NCBI GenBank assembly: GCA_934162665.1
Contig: CAKPJN010000001.1
Location: forward strand, 124,001-188,000
DNA length: 64,000 nt
Direction: 5' to 3'
From: an uncultured Bacilli bacterium
GTDB taxonomy: Bacteria; Bacillota_I; Bacilli_A; RF39; UBA660
Positions within the stretch are counted from its first letter, which is position 1. Every line of letters begins with the position of its first letter. The notes under the pieces are model-generated. The model was not told where the DNA came from, searched no databases, and worked only from the letters and a program-made list of their open reading frames with translations. A program made the translations under genes and the position numbers. Shown here in pieces: positions 48,733 to 57,174 of this stretch.

Positions 48733-49014
48733 ATGAAGAAAATGAATGTAATAGTAATTTTTAATAAAGATTTAGATAAGACTTTAATGTGCAAAAGAAC
48801 TAAAGAACCATATATGGGAATGTATAATTTAGTTGATGGTAAAATAGAAAAAGAAAACGATGGATTAAATGAAGCTTATAGAGAATTAGAAGAAGAAATT
48901 AATAAATTAGAATGGGTAACTATTAATGATGACTTCTTTGACATGAGTAAATATGCTGGTGAAGGTAACATAGGTCATATAATTGAAGAAATAAAAATAG
49001 ATTTAAATAAATAA
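48733..49014 (+). pseudogene. Nudix hydrolase with internal deletion
   Basis: A 93-residue frame. The N-terminus (NVIVIFNKDLDKTLMCKRTK, YMGMYNLVDGKIE) and Nudix-box part AYRELEEE fit small Nudix hydrolases, and the end (FFDMSKYAGEGNIGHIIEE) fits their C-terminus. The EETG part of the box and the roughly 40-50 residues that should follow are absent, so EEEI joins NKLEWV directly. The first glycine of the usual GGK is aspartate. Probably inactive. GGAG lies 7 bases before the ATG. Confidence 0.65.
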
Positions 49015-49139
49015 TTGCATGAATTTATAATAGAAAGTTTATAGGTATATGTTACAATATGGATAAACTTGATTTTTATATTTAAATTGATATAAAATTA
49101 TTGTTAGAATTTTTATAGAAAATAGGGTAAGTGTGAAGT

Positions 49140-49859
49140 ATGAAAATAGGTGTGTTTGATTCTGGAATTGGAGGTCTTACAGTTTTAGATGAAGTAAGAA
49201 AATTACTTCCTCAGTATGATTATATTTATTATGGTGATAGCGCTAATAACCCATATGGTGATAAGTCTGATGAAGAACTTTTAGATATTACGGTTAAAAT
49301 TGTAAAGTTTTTAGTTAAAGAGGGATGCAGGTTAATTATTATTGCTTGTAACACCGCCACTACTAGATGTAGAAGAAAATTAATGGACTTATTTCCGGAT
49401 ATTATTTTTGTTGGAGTGGTACCGGCAATTAAAGTGGCTTGTGATAATGATTATAAAAATATTTTAGTTATGGCAACTTCTTCGACGGTTGGTTCAGATA
49501 GAGTTTGTGAATTAGTCAATGATAATAAGAAAAAATCTCAAAGTATTTGGTTAGTTGCTTGTCATGGTCTTGCTGATGCTATAGAAAAAAAGAATATAAA
49601 ATTAATAGATGAACTTCTTAATAAATTACTTTCACCATATATATCTTTTAATATTGATTGTATTGTACTTGGATGTACTCATTATCCACTCATTAAAAAG
49701 AATATTAATAAGTTGTTTCCTTCTTCTATAATTATTGATGGTAATTTAGGTGTTGCTAAAGAAGTGGAACATCAATTAATAAAAAACAAATTAAATGTTG
49801 ATAATACTTTGAATGGAAATTTAGAAATATACAATTCTCTTATTGATAAAGTTTTATAA
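49140..49859 (+). CDS. murI: Glutamate racemase
   Basis: A 239-residue enzyme that makes D-glutamate for peptidoglycan. The two catalytic cysteines are C70 in IIACNTAT and C179 in VLGCTHYP; FDSGIGGLTV and YYGDSANNPYG are the N-terminal substrate motifs. Somewhat shorter than the usual 260-270 residues, but all motifs are present. The upstream region is decayed DNA, and the gene has its own GGGTAAGTG site. Confidence 0.93.
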   Translation: MKIGVFDSGIGGLTVLDEVRKLLPQYDYIYYGDSANNPYGDKSDEELLDITVKIVKFLVKEGCRLIIIACNTATTRCRRKLMDLFPDIIFVGVVPAIKVACDNDYKNILVMATSSTVGSDRVCELVNDNKKKSQSIWLVACHGLADAIEKKNIKLIDELLNKLLSPYISFNIDCIVLGCTHYPLIKKNINKLFPSSIIIDGNLGVAKEVEHQLIKNKLNVDNTLNGNLEIYNSLIDKVL

Positions 49860-49942
49860 ATAGTGGCAAATTGTGTAAACTTTTATAAGTTGATTTTAAG
49901 AAACTTTGTAATTTATGTTATTATTATAATAGTGGTGATTAT

Positions 49943-50785
49943 ATGACAAATATAGTTGATGATTTTGATTTAAATAATAAATATAAATTATATAGAAATT
50001 TATACGAGATTTTACATCCTACTATTTCTAAGAAAAATATTTCTGATTACAAAATAGTTTTAGATGATTCCTTAATGCCTATTAGGGTTTTTTATCCTAA
50101 GAAAGTTTCACTTATAAATTCATTTATTATATATATACATGGTAATGGTGATGTTACTGGATGTAGAGGGTTTTATTCTTCTGTTTGTGAAGAAATGGCT
50201 AAAAAGACTAATAAATTAATTTTAGCTATTGATTATAATTTTGATGTAGATAATAGTTTTGATACTTTATTTAATTCTTGTTATGAATTAGTTTCTTTTT
50301 TGTATGAACGTGGAGTAGAATTTGGTATTGAGCAAAAAAATATTGCTGTAATGGGAGATTCGTTTGGTGCTAGTTTAGCTGTTGCAATTGCTAATAAGGC
50401 TTTAGAACAAGAAGATTTTAGAATAGAAAAAGAAATCCTTTTATATCCGATATTAAATGATAATTATAAAGAATATAAGGGTAGTAATAAAGCGTTAATA
50501 GCTAGGGTGGAAGAATTTTATAAAGATATAGATATCTCTGATAATCTTATGAGTTCATATTTGTTTCCTCTTAAAAAGATGGAATATAAAAATATGCCTC
50601 ATACTTTAATAGTAACAGGAAATATTGATTGCTTTAAAGAGGACGGGGTATCATATTTTAATTTATTAGATGATAAAAATAGCAAATATTTTAATATAGA
50701 TTTTTTGGAACATGGATTTCTTAATAATAGTGATAAGGAATCTTTAGAACAACTATATCTAGAAATTAGAAACTTTTTAATGTAA
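49943..50785 (+). CDS. Alpha/beta hydrolase (HSL-like esterase)
   Basis: A 280-residue hydrolase. The oxyanion region reads YIHGNGDVTG in place of HGGG, the nucleophile elbow is GDSFGAS, the acid is probably in VTGNIDCFKED and the catalytic histidine in LEHGFLN. This fits the hormone-sensitive-lipase/BD-FAE branch. No signal peptide, so cytoplasmic. Substrate unknown. GTGGTGAT precedes the ATG. Confidence 0.78.
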   Translation: MTNIVDDFDLNNKYKLYRNLYEILHPTISKKNISDYKIVLDDSLMPIRVFYPKKVSLINSFIIYIHGNGDVTGCRGFYSSVCEEMAKKTNKLILAIDYNFDVDNSFDTLFNSCYELVSFLYERGVEFGIEQKNIAVMGDSFGASLAVAIANKALEQEDFRIEKEILLYPILNDNYKEYKGSNKALIARVEEFYKDIDISDNLMSSYLFPLKKMEYKNMPHTLIVTGNIDCFKEDGVSYFNLLDDKNSKYFNIDFLEHGFLNNSDKESLEQLYLEIRNFLM

Positions 50786-50919
50786 GATACTTTCTTTAGT
50801 AAATCTATTGAATTAGATATTGTAAAGTATAAAGAAATTAATATTAATTAGATTTTATAATGTAAATAGTTATTTAATAATTGGAAACGAGGTGAAATTG
50901 AGTAAATACTCAATGTGTT

Positions 50920-51453
50920 ATGGAAAAAAGAAAGACAAAAAAAGAAATTGTTCAGATGTTACTAAACAATTCATTAGAAGAAAAAGATGAGGAAGAACTT
51001 TTAGATTTGCTTATTGATCAACCTATTTCTATTGATATTGATAAGCAGGAAGAAGCTAAGATGTCTAGAGGAGATCGCATCGCTGATAAGCTTAGTGAAG
51101 TGGCTGGAAGTTGGACTTTTATTATCTTATTTGTTGCCTTTTTAGCTGGATGGATAGTTTTAAATACAGTTATTTTAAGTAAAGGTCAGGAGATTGATCC
51201 ATATCCTTTTATTCTTTTAAATTTGGTATTATCCTGCATTGCCGCAATTCAAGCTCCTATTATTATGATGAGTCAGAATAGACAAGCAGAGAAGGACAGT
51301 TTAAGAAATCAGAATGATTATAGAACTGATTTGAAAAGTGAGCTTATTTTGGAAGAATTACATGATAAGATGGAACAAATTTTAAAAAATGAGAAAATTA
51401 TTTTGAAATATATTAATGAAAAAAAAGGATGTGAATTAGATGAGAAAAAGTAA
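50920..51453 (+). CDS. DUF1003 membrane protein
   Basis: A 177-residue protein with two membrane helices (about residues 66-85 and 101-121). The signatures RGDRIADKLSEVAGSWTFII and YPFILLNLVLSCIAAIQAP match DUF1003, a family of unknown function. The only good ribosome binding site, GAGGTG at 50889-50894, is 25 bases from the ATG with a perfect palindrome TTGAGTAAATACTCAA between them. It overlaps the next gene by 14 bases. Confidence 0.82.
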   Translation: MEKRKTKKEIVQMLLNNSLEEKDEEELLDLLIDQPISIDIDKQEEAKMSRGDRIADKLSEVAGSWTFIILFVAFLAGWIVLNTVILSKGQEIDPYPFILLNLVLSCIAAIQAPIIMMSQNRQAEKDSLRNQNDYRTDLKSELILEELHDKMEQILKNEKIILKYINEKKGCELDEKK

Positions 51454-51928
51454 AGTTATTTATCTTACTGCAATTATTTTATTATCTTTAGTTTTTATTA
51501 CTGGTTGTAAAAGTGAAACTGAGAAAGAAAAGGGTAAATTATCAGTTATTAATTGTACTAGAAATGGCTCTATCGATGGAGCAACTGCTAGTTTAAAATA
51601 TAAAATTTATTATAAGGGTGACTATATAAAGATACTTAGTTCAGTTGAAAAAATTACTTCTTCTGATAGTGATATTTTAGATCAGTATGAAAGTGCCTAT
51701 AAAAAGATATTTTCTGCTTATGATGGATTAGATTATTATGAAAATAATGTTACTAGAAAAGATAATTCAGTTATTAGTGAAACAACTATTAACTATGGTA
51801 AAATAGATACTGATAAGTTACTTGAAATAGAAGGTGCAGAAGATAATGTAATTGAGGATGGAAAAGTTAAAGTTTCTACTTGGATTAGTTTTGCAGAAAA
51901 ACTAGGTGCAAGTTGTGATAATAAGTAA
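51440..51928 (+). CDS. DUF1307 (YehR-like) lipoprotein
   Basis: A 162-residue lipoprotein: signal peptide with lipobox FITGC at about residues 18-22, then a domain with YKGDYIKILSSVEKITS and FAEKLGASCDNK at the end. These features resemble the DUF1307/YehR family of small lipoproteins, whose role is unknown. It starts inside the DUF1003 gene, so the two are co-translated. Confidence 0.65.
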   Translation: MRKSKVIYLTAIILLSLVFITGCKSETEKEKGKLSVINCTRNGSIDGATASLKYKIYYKGDYIKILSSVEKITSSDSDILDQYESAYKKIFSAYDGLDYYENNVTRKDNSVISETTINYGKIDTDKLLEIEGAEDNVIEDGKVKVSTWISFAEKLGASCDNK

Positions 51929-51939
51929 TTTTTCTTCTT

Positions 51940-51977
51940 GTTCAAATAGTTTAATGGATAGAATATTTCCCCCTGAA
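51940..51977 (+). tRNA. 5' half of a tRNA split by element 2 (probable tRNA-Arg, anticodon CCG)
   Basis: Acceptor strand GTTCAAA, then TA, D arm GTTT/GAAT, and the 5' side of the anticodon stem TTTCC. The rest of the gene is at 58001-58037: GGAAA, T arm ATAGG/CCTAT with TTCGATT, acceptor TTTGAAC and CCA. The acceptor strands are perfectly complementary. The break is in the anticodon loop, with CCCCCTGAA here and CCCCCCGAA at the right end. The gene is inactive while the element is present. Confidence 0.75.
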
Positions 51978-51999
51978 ATCCCGTCAGAAATGACGGGAT
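51978..51999. terminator. GC-rich hairpin at the left end of element 2
   Basis: ATCCCGTCA and TGACGGGAT with a GAAA loop. It lies downstream of the integrase gene, so it may terminate it. The T-tail is weak on both strands. Confidence 0.45.
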
Positions 52000-52039
52000 A
52001 CTTTGTTTATAAGGACTTTATGCTTGTTTGTATATGTAT

Positions 52040-52061
52040 TAGGTACCCAAATAGGTACCCA
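52040..52061 (+). repeat. Left paired direct repeat (integrase arm site candidate)
   Basis: TAGGTACCCA at 52040-52049 and again at 52052-52061, period 12. The same pair in the same orientation and period is at 57856-57876. It lies between the attachment core and the integrase stop. Confidence 0.75.
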
Positions 52062-52063
52062 TT

Positions 52064-53179
52064 TTAATTTAGTTTGTCTATAATATTAATTATTTCATTT
52101 AATTGATTCTTAAATAGGTGAGAGTAAGTGTTTAATGTCTCATCTATTTTTGTGTGTCCTAAATACTTTGCTACAACATTTATAGTAGCACCACTATTAA
52201 TTAAAAGTGACGCACAACTATGTCTAAAATCGTGTATTCTAATTTGTTTAACTTCTGCTAACTTACAATCCTTGTTTTTTCTATGCCTTAACTTTCCGTT
52301 TGTTATCGGATCAGTATTTCCAAATAAATACCAGTCATCATTAAATCCATAATGTCTTTTAGAAACTTCATATAATACTTTCATATCTTCCATTAATACT
52401 TTTGGTATAGGAATATTTCTTATACTAGATTTTGTTTTAGGTGTAGTTACCATATATGGTTTCTTTTCATCACCTTGAGTTGCTACAATATTTTTGTTAA
52501 CACTTAAATATTGATTATCAAAATCTATATCTTTCCAAGTTAGACCTCTAAGTTCACCTCTACGAAGTCCACAATAATATAATGTTTCAAATAAGGTTTT
52601 AAATAAAATATCATCTTCTACTGATATGAATTTTTTGAATTCTTCATAAGTGAAAAATAACATTTCTTTTGGTATTTCATTTGGGTCAGTAAAATTAGTC
52701 ATTTTATTATAAGTCGCTGTAAAGTTAAAATTGTACCACTTAGTAGCAAAGTTTAATAATTCTTTAAAGAATTTAAATAAATGGTTTTTATGATTTGTTG
52801 TATAACCATAAGAATTTATTTGCTTTTTCCATTTTTCAAAGTGTTCAATATTAAAATCTTTTAATTTAACATTGTCTAAGTCTTTGAAAAATTTTTCTCT
52901 ATCACGATAAGTCTTTAAGGTAGTAAGTTTTACCTTATCTTCTTTATATTGATAGAATAGCGTATAAAGTTCTTTAAAGGTCATATTATGGTTTTTATCT
53001 GCTTTATTAGTATTTGATAATAGGAACTCTCTTTCGGCTTGCAATGCCTCGGTTTTAGTGAAAAACTTCTTCGACTTATATTTTCTTCTAGTTCCATCTA
53101 AATTCTTTATATAGTCATAAAATATCCATTTACGACCATCTGTAGTCCAATCTTTTTTATCTAATAGTTTAGTAGCCAT
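52064..53179 (-). CDS. int: Tyrosine integrase
   Basis: A 371-residue site-specific recombinase with an N-terminal arm-binding region (KWIFYDYIKNLDG), a SAM-like core-binding domain (about residues 60-160) and a catalytic domain. Catalytic residues are visible: R in GLRRGELRGL, K in TPKTKSSIR, HDFRH, the LGH motif and the tyrosine in NTYSHLF. AGGAGG precedes the ATG. Its start overlaps the end of the RepA-like gene by 11 bases. It recombines at the tRNA anticodon loop. Confidence 0.93.
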   Translation of the reverse strand: MATKLLDKKDWTTDGRKWIFYDYIKNLDGTRRKYKSKKFFTKTEALQAEREFLLSNTNKADKNHNMTFKELYTLFYQYKEDKVKLTTLKTYRDREKFFKDLDNVKLKDFNIEHFEKWKKQINSYGYTTNHKNHLFKFFKELLNFATKWYNFNFTATYNKMTNFTDPNEIPKEMLFFTYEEFKKFISVEDDILFKTLFETLYYCGLRRGELRGLTWKDIDFDNQYLSVNKNIVATQGDEKKPYMVTTPKTKSSIRNIPIPKVLMEDMKVLYEVSKRHYGFNDDWYLFGNTDPITNGKLRHRKNKDCKLAEVKQIRIHDFRHSCASLLINSGATINVVAKYLGHTKIDETLNTYSHLFKNQLNEIINIIDKLN

Positions 53180-54194
53180 TATTTTCCTCCTTTGCTATAA
53201 AACTATTAGTATTTTCTAAATTATTTTGATTAAAAATGGAATCATCTACTAAATTATCTGGTTCAATATATATAAATTTATATAATCTTTTATCAGATGT
53301 TCTTTTATCTTCAATATAAAGACCTAAACTTTCTAATAATTTTTTATTTCTCGATATTAATTTTCCTAATACCGATGGATCAATAAATATTTTTAATTGA
53401 ACTAGTAAATCAGATATAGTAGATTCAACTTCTTTATTTTTAATTACATAAGTTAAGAGTGCTAATAAATTTGGATTAAGTTCATTATCTTTTTCATCTT
53501 CATTTACACTTAATATCATATTTTTATCTCTAGATAGAGTTATTTTTCTACTGGGATAATTTCTTCCAATATAATTTAAATATAACAAATCATCTAAATC
53601 TTTATTTTTAGTAAGACATAGACATCCATCCATACAACTTTCAATAGCTGTGCTTCCTAATGGTTGCCCATTTTTATTTAAGTGATGAGTAATAATTACT
53701 GCTACATTGTAAGTGTTACATAAGCTTCTTATTTGTGGAATAATTACTTTACTCATATCATCATATTTGTTAATATTGTATTCTTGTGAAAATTCAATTC
53801 CAATAAACATGTCAATGATAACTAATTTTCCATTATACTTTTGAACAAACTGTCTAACTAAATCATTAATTAAATAAATATTCATTCTGTTTGAAAAATC
53901 AAACTGAAAAGAATTATCATTTAGATTTAAATCCATAAGATCAATTCTTGATATAGTATCACTTGGAGTCATTTCAGTACTAAGATATAAAACAGGATGT
54001 TTCTTTGTTTTTAAATTTAAGAAATTTAATCCATTACAAACTGCATTAGCAAGTTGAAGAGCAAATGAAGATTTACCAACTTTAGCACTTCCTAATATTG
54101 CATATAAACCATTTTCTCTAATTAAATTATCAACAATATAATCATTTTCATAATTTTTTAAATTACTATTTCTTAATTCATTAATTGTTTGCAT
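53169..54194 (-). CDS. RepA-like RecA-fold ATPase
   Basis: A 341-residue protein. The Walker A motif is ILGSAKVGKSSFA (about residues 33-45), Walker B is KLVIIDMFIG, and VAVIITHHLNK is the sensor segment. This fits the AAA_25/RepA hexameric helicase group found on plasmids and integrative elements. It may drive limited replication of the excised circle. A C-terminal winged-helix-like part (about 230-310) follows. It is between the DUF3173 gene (12 bases) and the integrase (overlap). Confidence 0.8.
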   Translation of the reverse strand: MQTINELRNSNLKNYENDYIVDNLIRENGLYAILGSAKVGKSSFALQLANAVCNGLNFLNLKTKKHPVLYLSTEMTPSDTISRIDLMDLNLNDNSFQFDFSNRMNIYLINDLVRQFVQKYNGKLVIIDMFIGIEFSQEYNINKYDDMSKVIIPQIRSLCNTYNVAVIITHHLNKNGQPLGSTAIESCMDGCLCLTKNKDLDDLLYLNYIGRNYPSRKITLSRDKNMILSVNEDEKDNELNPNLLALLTYVIKNKEVESTISDLLVQLKIFIDPSVLGKLISRNKKLLESLGLYIEDKRTSDKRLYKFIYIEPDNLVDDSIFNQNNLENTNSFIAKEENNGY

Positions 54195-54206
54195 ATTATT
54201 TCCTTT

Positions 54207-54443
54207 CTAGTTGTTTTCTTTTGCCATTTTTTCTAAATAACTAATATTAATCTTTAGTTTGTTAACAACTTCAATCATTGGCAATCTATTACTTGGTAGG
54301 GTATAACCTTTATTTAATAATTCTTGCTTAATTTGATTTCTAAGCTTAATAGCATTATTTTTACCTATACCAGTAATTTTCATTAAATCATTAATATCAC
54401 ACCATTGTTTTGATATTAATTTTAAAGTTTCCTTGGCAGTCAT
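54207..54443 (-). CDS. DUF3173-like protein, candidate excisionase
   Basis: A 78-residue protein with a helix-turn-helix pattern (DINDLMKITGIGKNNAIKLR) followed by NKGYTLPSNRLPMIEVVNKL. This resembles DUF3173, which lies beside integrases of Tn916-like and related elements and may act as excision factor. AAAGGAGGAT lies just before ATG 54443. It is the first gene of the minus-strand operon ending in int. Confidence 0.65.
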   Translation of the reverse strand: MTAKETLKLISKQWCDINDLMKITGIGKNNAIKLRNQIKQELLNKGYTLPSNRLPMIEVVNKLKINISYLEKMAKENN

Positions 54444-54531
54444 TTTTATCCTCCTTTCGATTAAATTTTGATGTCTATTATTTATAAACATCAAAGTAAA
54501 CGCAGCCAATGACATAAGGAAATATATATAT

Positions 54532-54552
54532 ATTGTGAGTATTACTCACAAT
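54532..54552. promoter_or_regulatory. Perfect palindromic operator candidate
   Basis: ATTGTGAGTA-T-TACTCACAAT, 21 bases, in the divergent intergenic region between the DUF3173 and XRE genes. A related half-site ACTCACAAAA is at 54602-54611. Likely repressor binding sites. Confidence 0.65.
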
Positions 54553-54618
54553 TAGATAATAACACATAATTTAATTTAAAGTCAATATATTTTGTCATTA
54601 AAACTCACAAAATGTTTA

Positions 54619-54642
54619 AATTTTATCAAAAATATGATAAAA
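54619..54642. promoter_or_regulatory. Second inverted repeat upstream of the XRE gene
   Basis: ATTTTATCA and TGATAAAAT separated by six bases, 31 bases before the GTG start. May be a promoter-overlapping operator for autoregulation. Confidence 0.45.
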
Positions 54643-54672
54643 TGTATTTATATTTAAGTGAGGTGAAATAGT

Positions 54673-55203
54673 GTGAATAACAAAACACTATCTGAAATAA
54701 TAAAAAATGCCCGTATCAAGAAAGGCATTTCGCAAAGAGAATTATCAAGACAAACTGGTATTGATAATAATACAATTGCTAAAATAGAAAATGGTTCAAG
54801 AAGAAAACCTAATCCACTTTCATTAAAGAAATTAGCATTTGTACTGAATCTAGAATTATCCGAACTTTTAGTTCTTTCAGGTTATTCTAAAAATGATATT
54901 GATTTAATCTTAGAAAAAAACTTAAATGAAATAGTTATATTATCTAATGAAAATAGAAAAAATCCATTTTTTTTAGAAGATATGTTAAATGATAGCAAGA
55001 ATAGTTTATTATTTAAAGCTTCATTAAAAGAGTTATTGGATAAATCAGATTTTTCAGTACTTGATTCATTTAAGCACAAAAACAAGTGTGAACAAAAAAT
55101 TATTTTAGAAGAATTGAGAAAATATAAAGATAATAATAATCAAGAAATAAAAGGATTAGAAGAACATATTAAGAATTTAGAAGAAATGTTAAATAAGAAT
55201 TAA
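54673..55203 (+). CDS. XRE-family regulator of element 2
   Basis: A 176-residue protein with an N-terminal Cro/C1 domain (ARIKKGISQRELSRQTGIDN, TIAKIENGSRRKPNPLSL) and a helical C-terminal part ending in a coiled coil. It starts at GTG 54673 with AGGTGA six bases upstream. Divergent from the integration operon across palindromic sites, it is likely the element's repressor. Residues 70-135 have no metallopeptidase motif, so relief from repression is not by a linked ImmA-type domain. Confidence 0.82.
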   Translation: MNNKTLSEIIKNARIKKGISQRELSRQTGIDNNTIAKIENGSRRKPNPLSLKKLAFVLNLELSELLVLSGYSKNDIDLILEKNLNEIVILSNENRKNPFFLEDMLNDSKNSLLFKASLKELLDKSDFSVLDSFKHKNKCEQKIILEELRKYKDNNNQEIKGLEEHIKNLEEMLNKN

Positions 55204-55335
55204 TGTAATTGACACTATGACAGACTAAATATAGATATGCTGTGTCTAATTTTAGCGTCATTGCCGTCATTTTATGTAAAAAAATTAAAAAACAGTGTTA
55301 TAATAGAAACTAATAAATAAATTTAGGAGGATATT

Positions 55336-56058
55336 ATGTATAGTGAAGATGCTTATTGCTTAGGATTATTATATGCACATATATATGCGGATAAAAAAAT
55401 GGTATTAAAAGATGATCTGGATAAATTCCATAAAATTATTGAATTTAATTTAAGAAGTATGAATAAAGATATTAATGATACATATGCCACTGTTTGGTAT
55501 GATAATGATCCTAGTATATATTTTGTAAGTGAAGGAAAAAATAATGAAATATATTATGTTTTATATCCTGATTTTGATTTAAATAGAGCTAAGTCAAAAT
55601 ATATAGGATGTTTATCTACTGATGTATTAGTTGCTTCTCAAAAAGAAAATGCGTTAAATTCAATAGATTTAAAAAAAGAAAACGGAAGAATCGTTAAGAA
55701 AAAAATAAATGAATTGCGAATTCCTACTTATGACTTTTTAAAAGATGTAGAAGTTTGTGAGATTAAGCATAGCGAAGATCATATACAACTTCAAGAAGCG
55801 GCTAATAGAAGAATTGAGGAAGGTAGACGTAGGGAAGCAAAAGCTTGGCATGATGCTAAAGATTTTATTACAGAATCAACTAATTTATCAATTACTAATG
55901 TAGATGATGAAACTACAAAAGATTGCAGAAGTTGTCAAAATATGAGCTGTAGAGTTGAAAGTTGTGAAAAACCAATTGATAATTGTATAGGTTATATACA
56001 TCATGACGAAAAACAACAACAACCAAAAAATATGGTTTTAACTAAAAAAAGAAAGTAG
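55336..56058 (+). CDS. Unknown element protein with cysteine cluster and VLTKK tail (A)
   Basis: A 240-residue soluble protein that I do not recognise. An N-terminal alpha/beta part (YCLGLLYAHIYADKKMV) is followed by a charged helix (RRIEEGRRREAKAWHDA), then six cysteines in about 35 residues (CRSC, C, C, C with HH after) that could bind metal. It ends MVLTKKRK. The SD is AGGAGG. The next gene, 8 bases on, also carries cysteines and ends with a matching VLTKKKN tail. Confidence 0.65.
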   Translation: MYSEDAYCLGLLYAHIYADKKMVLKDDLDKFHKIIEFNLRSMNKDINDTYATVWYDNDPSIYFVSEGKNNEIYYVLYPDFDLNRAKSKYIGCLSTDVLVASQKENALNSIDLKKENGRIVKKKINELRIPTYDFLKDVEVCEIKHSEDHIQLQEAANRRIEEGRRREAKAWHDAKDFITESTNLSITNVDDETTKDCRSCQNMSCRVESCEKPIDNCIGYIHHDEKQQQPKNMVLTKKRK

Positions 56059-56066
56059 GTATCAAA

Positions 56067-57023
56067 ATGAAAATAACTAATAATACAAATCCAGAAGAAG
56101 TAAAAGTTGTAATGAAAAATGCATTAAATGATATGTGTAGTACAGAAAGTAGTTTTGAAAAAAGTACAACTGGTGAAGAGATAAGAAAAATAATGCGACT
56201 TAAAACCTCTAGTGTTGCATTTAATGAACAAGATTTTATAAAATTACTTTTATCTAAATTATTAAAAAATGGAATATCAAAAATAGATACGATGAAATTA
56301 AAATATTTGTTAGCTGATTATTATTCAAAGGAAGAATATGCATTCTTATTTGAAGATTTAGCATTAAAAGAACAAATTGAAGGAAATTATGTAGAATTCG
56401 ATGATGCTTTAGTGTTTGCACATTTTGTTGGATTGTTAAGTAATCCTATACAAGGTACAAATATGTGTATGATATGGTCATCTCTTGAAGATGTTTCATC
56501 TAATTATTCAACAGAATATAACTTAAAAATGGATGAATTAGCTCATAATCTATCAAGTAGACTTAATATAAAGAATAATTCAATAAATCAAATTCAAGAT
56601 AGTCGAGAAGCAGTATCTAAACAAGATGAAATTGAAAAAGAACTATATGAAGTTAGAGTATTTAATGAAGATGATAGAAAAAATAATGAATCTTGTAAAT
56701 TAGAACAACATAAAGCTTTACTATATATAGATGATGTATCTGAAAAATATTCAAATGATATGGAAAATAATGTTTATTATGAATGCATATGTTTAGAATG
56801 TGGTAAACATAAAGATTATAAAATGTCTTTATCCGATAGAAGGCATATAATAAAAACTAATTTATCGCCTATGGAAACTTTCATGTCATTTTATGAAGTA
56901 AGAAAAAGATATTTAGAATTAATAAAACAAAATTGTACAGTAGAAGAAATAATTGATAATTTGAATTCTTTTTATAAAAAGAATCAAGAACAAGGACCGG
57001 TATTAACAAAAAAGAAAAACTAA
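56067..57023 (+). CDS. Unknown element protein with VLTKK tail (B)
   Basis: A 318-residue, mainly helical and acidic protein, not recognised. The C-terminal third has CICLECGKHKDYKMSLSDRR, a CxxC-like pair, then a helical segment and the tail GPVLTKKKN. A weak ribosome binding site GTAGGTATC precedes the ATG; it is probably coupled to the upstream gene. The shared tail with protein A suggests the two work together or meet a common partner. Confidence 0.65.
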   Translation: MKITNNTNPEEVKVVMKNALNDMCSTESSFEKSTTGEEIRKIMRLKTSSVAFNEQDFIKLLLSKLLKNGISKIDTMKLKYLLADYYSKEEYAFLFEDLALKEQIEGNYVEFDDALVFAHFVGLLSNPIQGTNMCMIWSSLEDVSSNYSTEYNLKMDELAHNLSSRLNIKNNSINQIQDSREAVSKQDEIEKELYEVRVFNEDDRKNNESCKLEQHKALLYIDDVSEKYSNDMENNVYYECICLECGKHKDYKMSLSDRRHIIKTNLSPMETFMSFYEVRKRYLELIKQNCTVEEIIDNLNSFYKKNQEQGPVLTKKKN

Positions 57024-57082
57024 TTCTAGTTTAAGACTTCCATTAATTTTAAATTTTAGAGGGTTTGGGTTTTTCCCATATT

Positions 57083-57105
57083 GAATTTGTCGGGAGGACA
57101 AATTC
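57083..57105. repeat. Inverted repeat in a G-rich intergenic stretch
   Basis: GAATTTGTC and GACAAATTC with loop GGGAG. The surrounding bases (GGGTTTGGGTTTTTCCC before, CAGGGCTGGC after) are far more G-rich than the rest of the element. Could be a replication or transfer origin, or an RNA structure. Confidence 0.45.
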
Positions 57106-57134
57106 AGGGCTGGCTAAGACAATAATTTTAATAA

Positions 57135-57174
57135 AATAAGCATTAGTTTTTTTCACTAATGCTTATTATTTTTT
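57135..57174. terminator. Bidirectional terminator between convergent element 2 genes
   Basis: AATAAGCATTAGT pairs with ACTAATGCTTATT, followed by ATTTTTTT; the 3' part overlaps the end of the minus-strand gene at 57156. Confidence 0.8.

Noticed and set aside
52128..52352. Open frame opposite the integrase
   Set aside because: Antisense to the catalytic domain of a clear integrase; no start signal.
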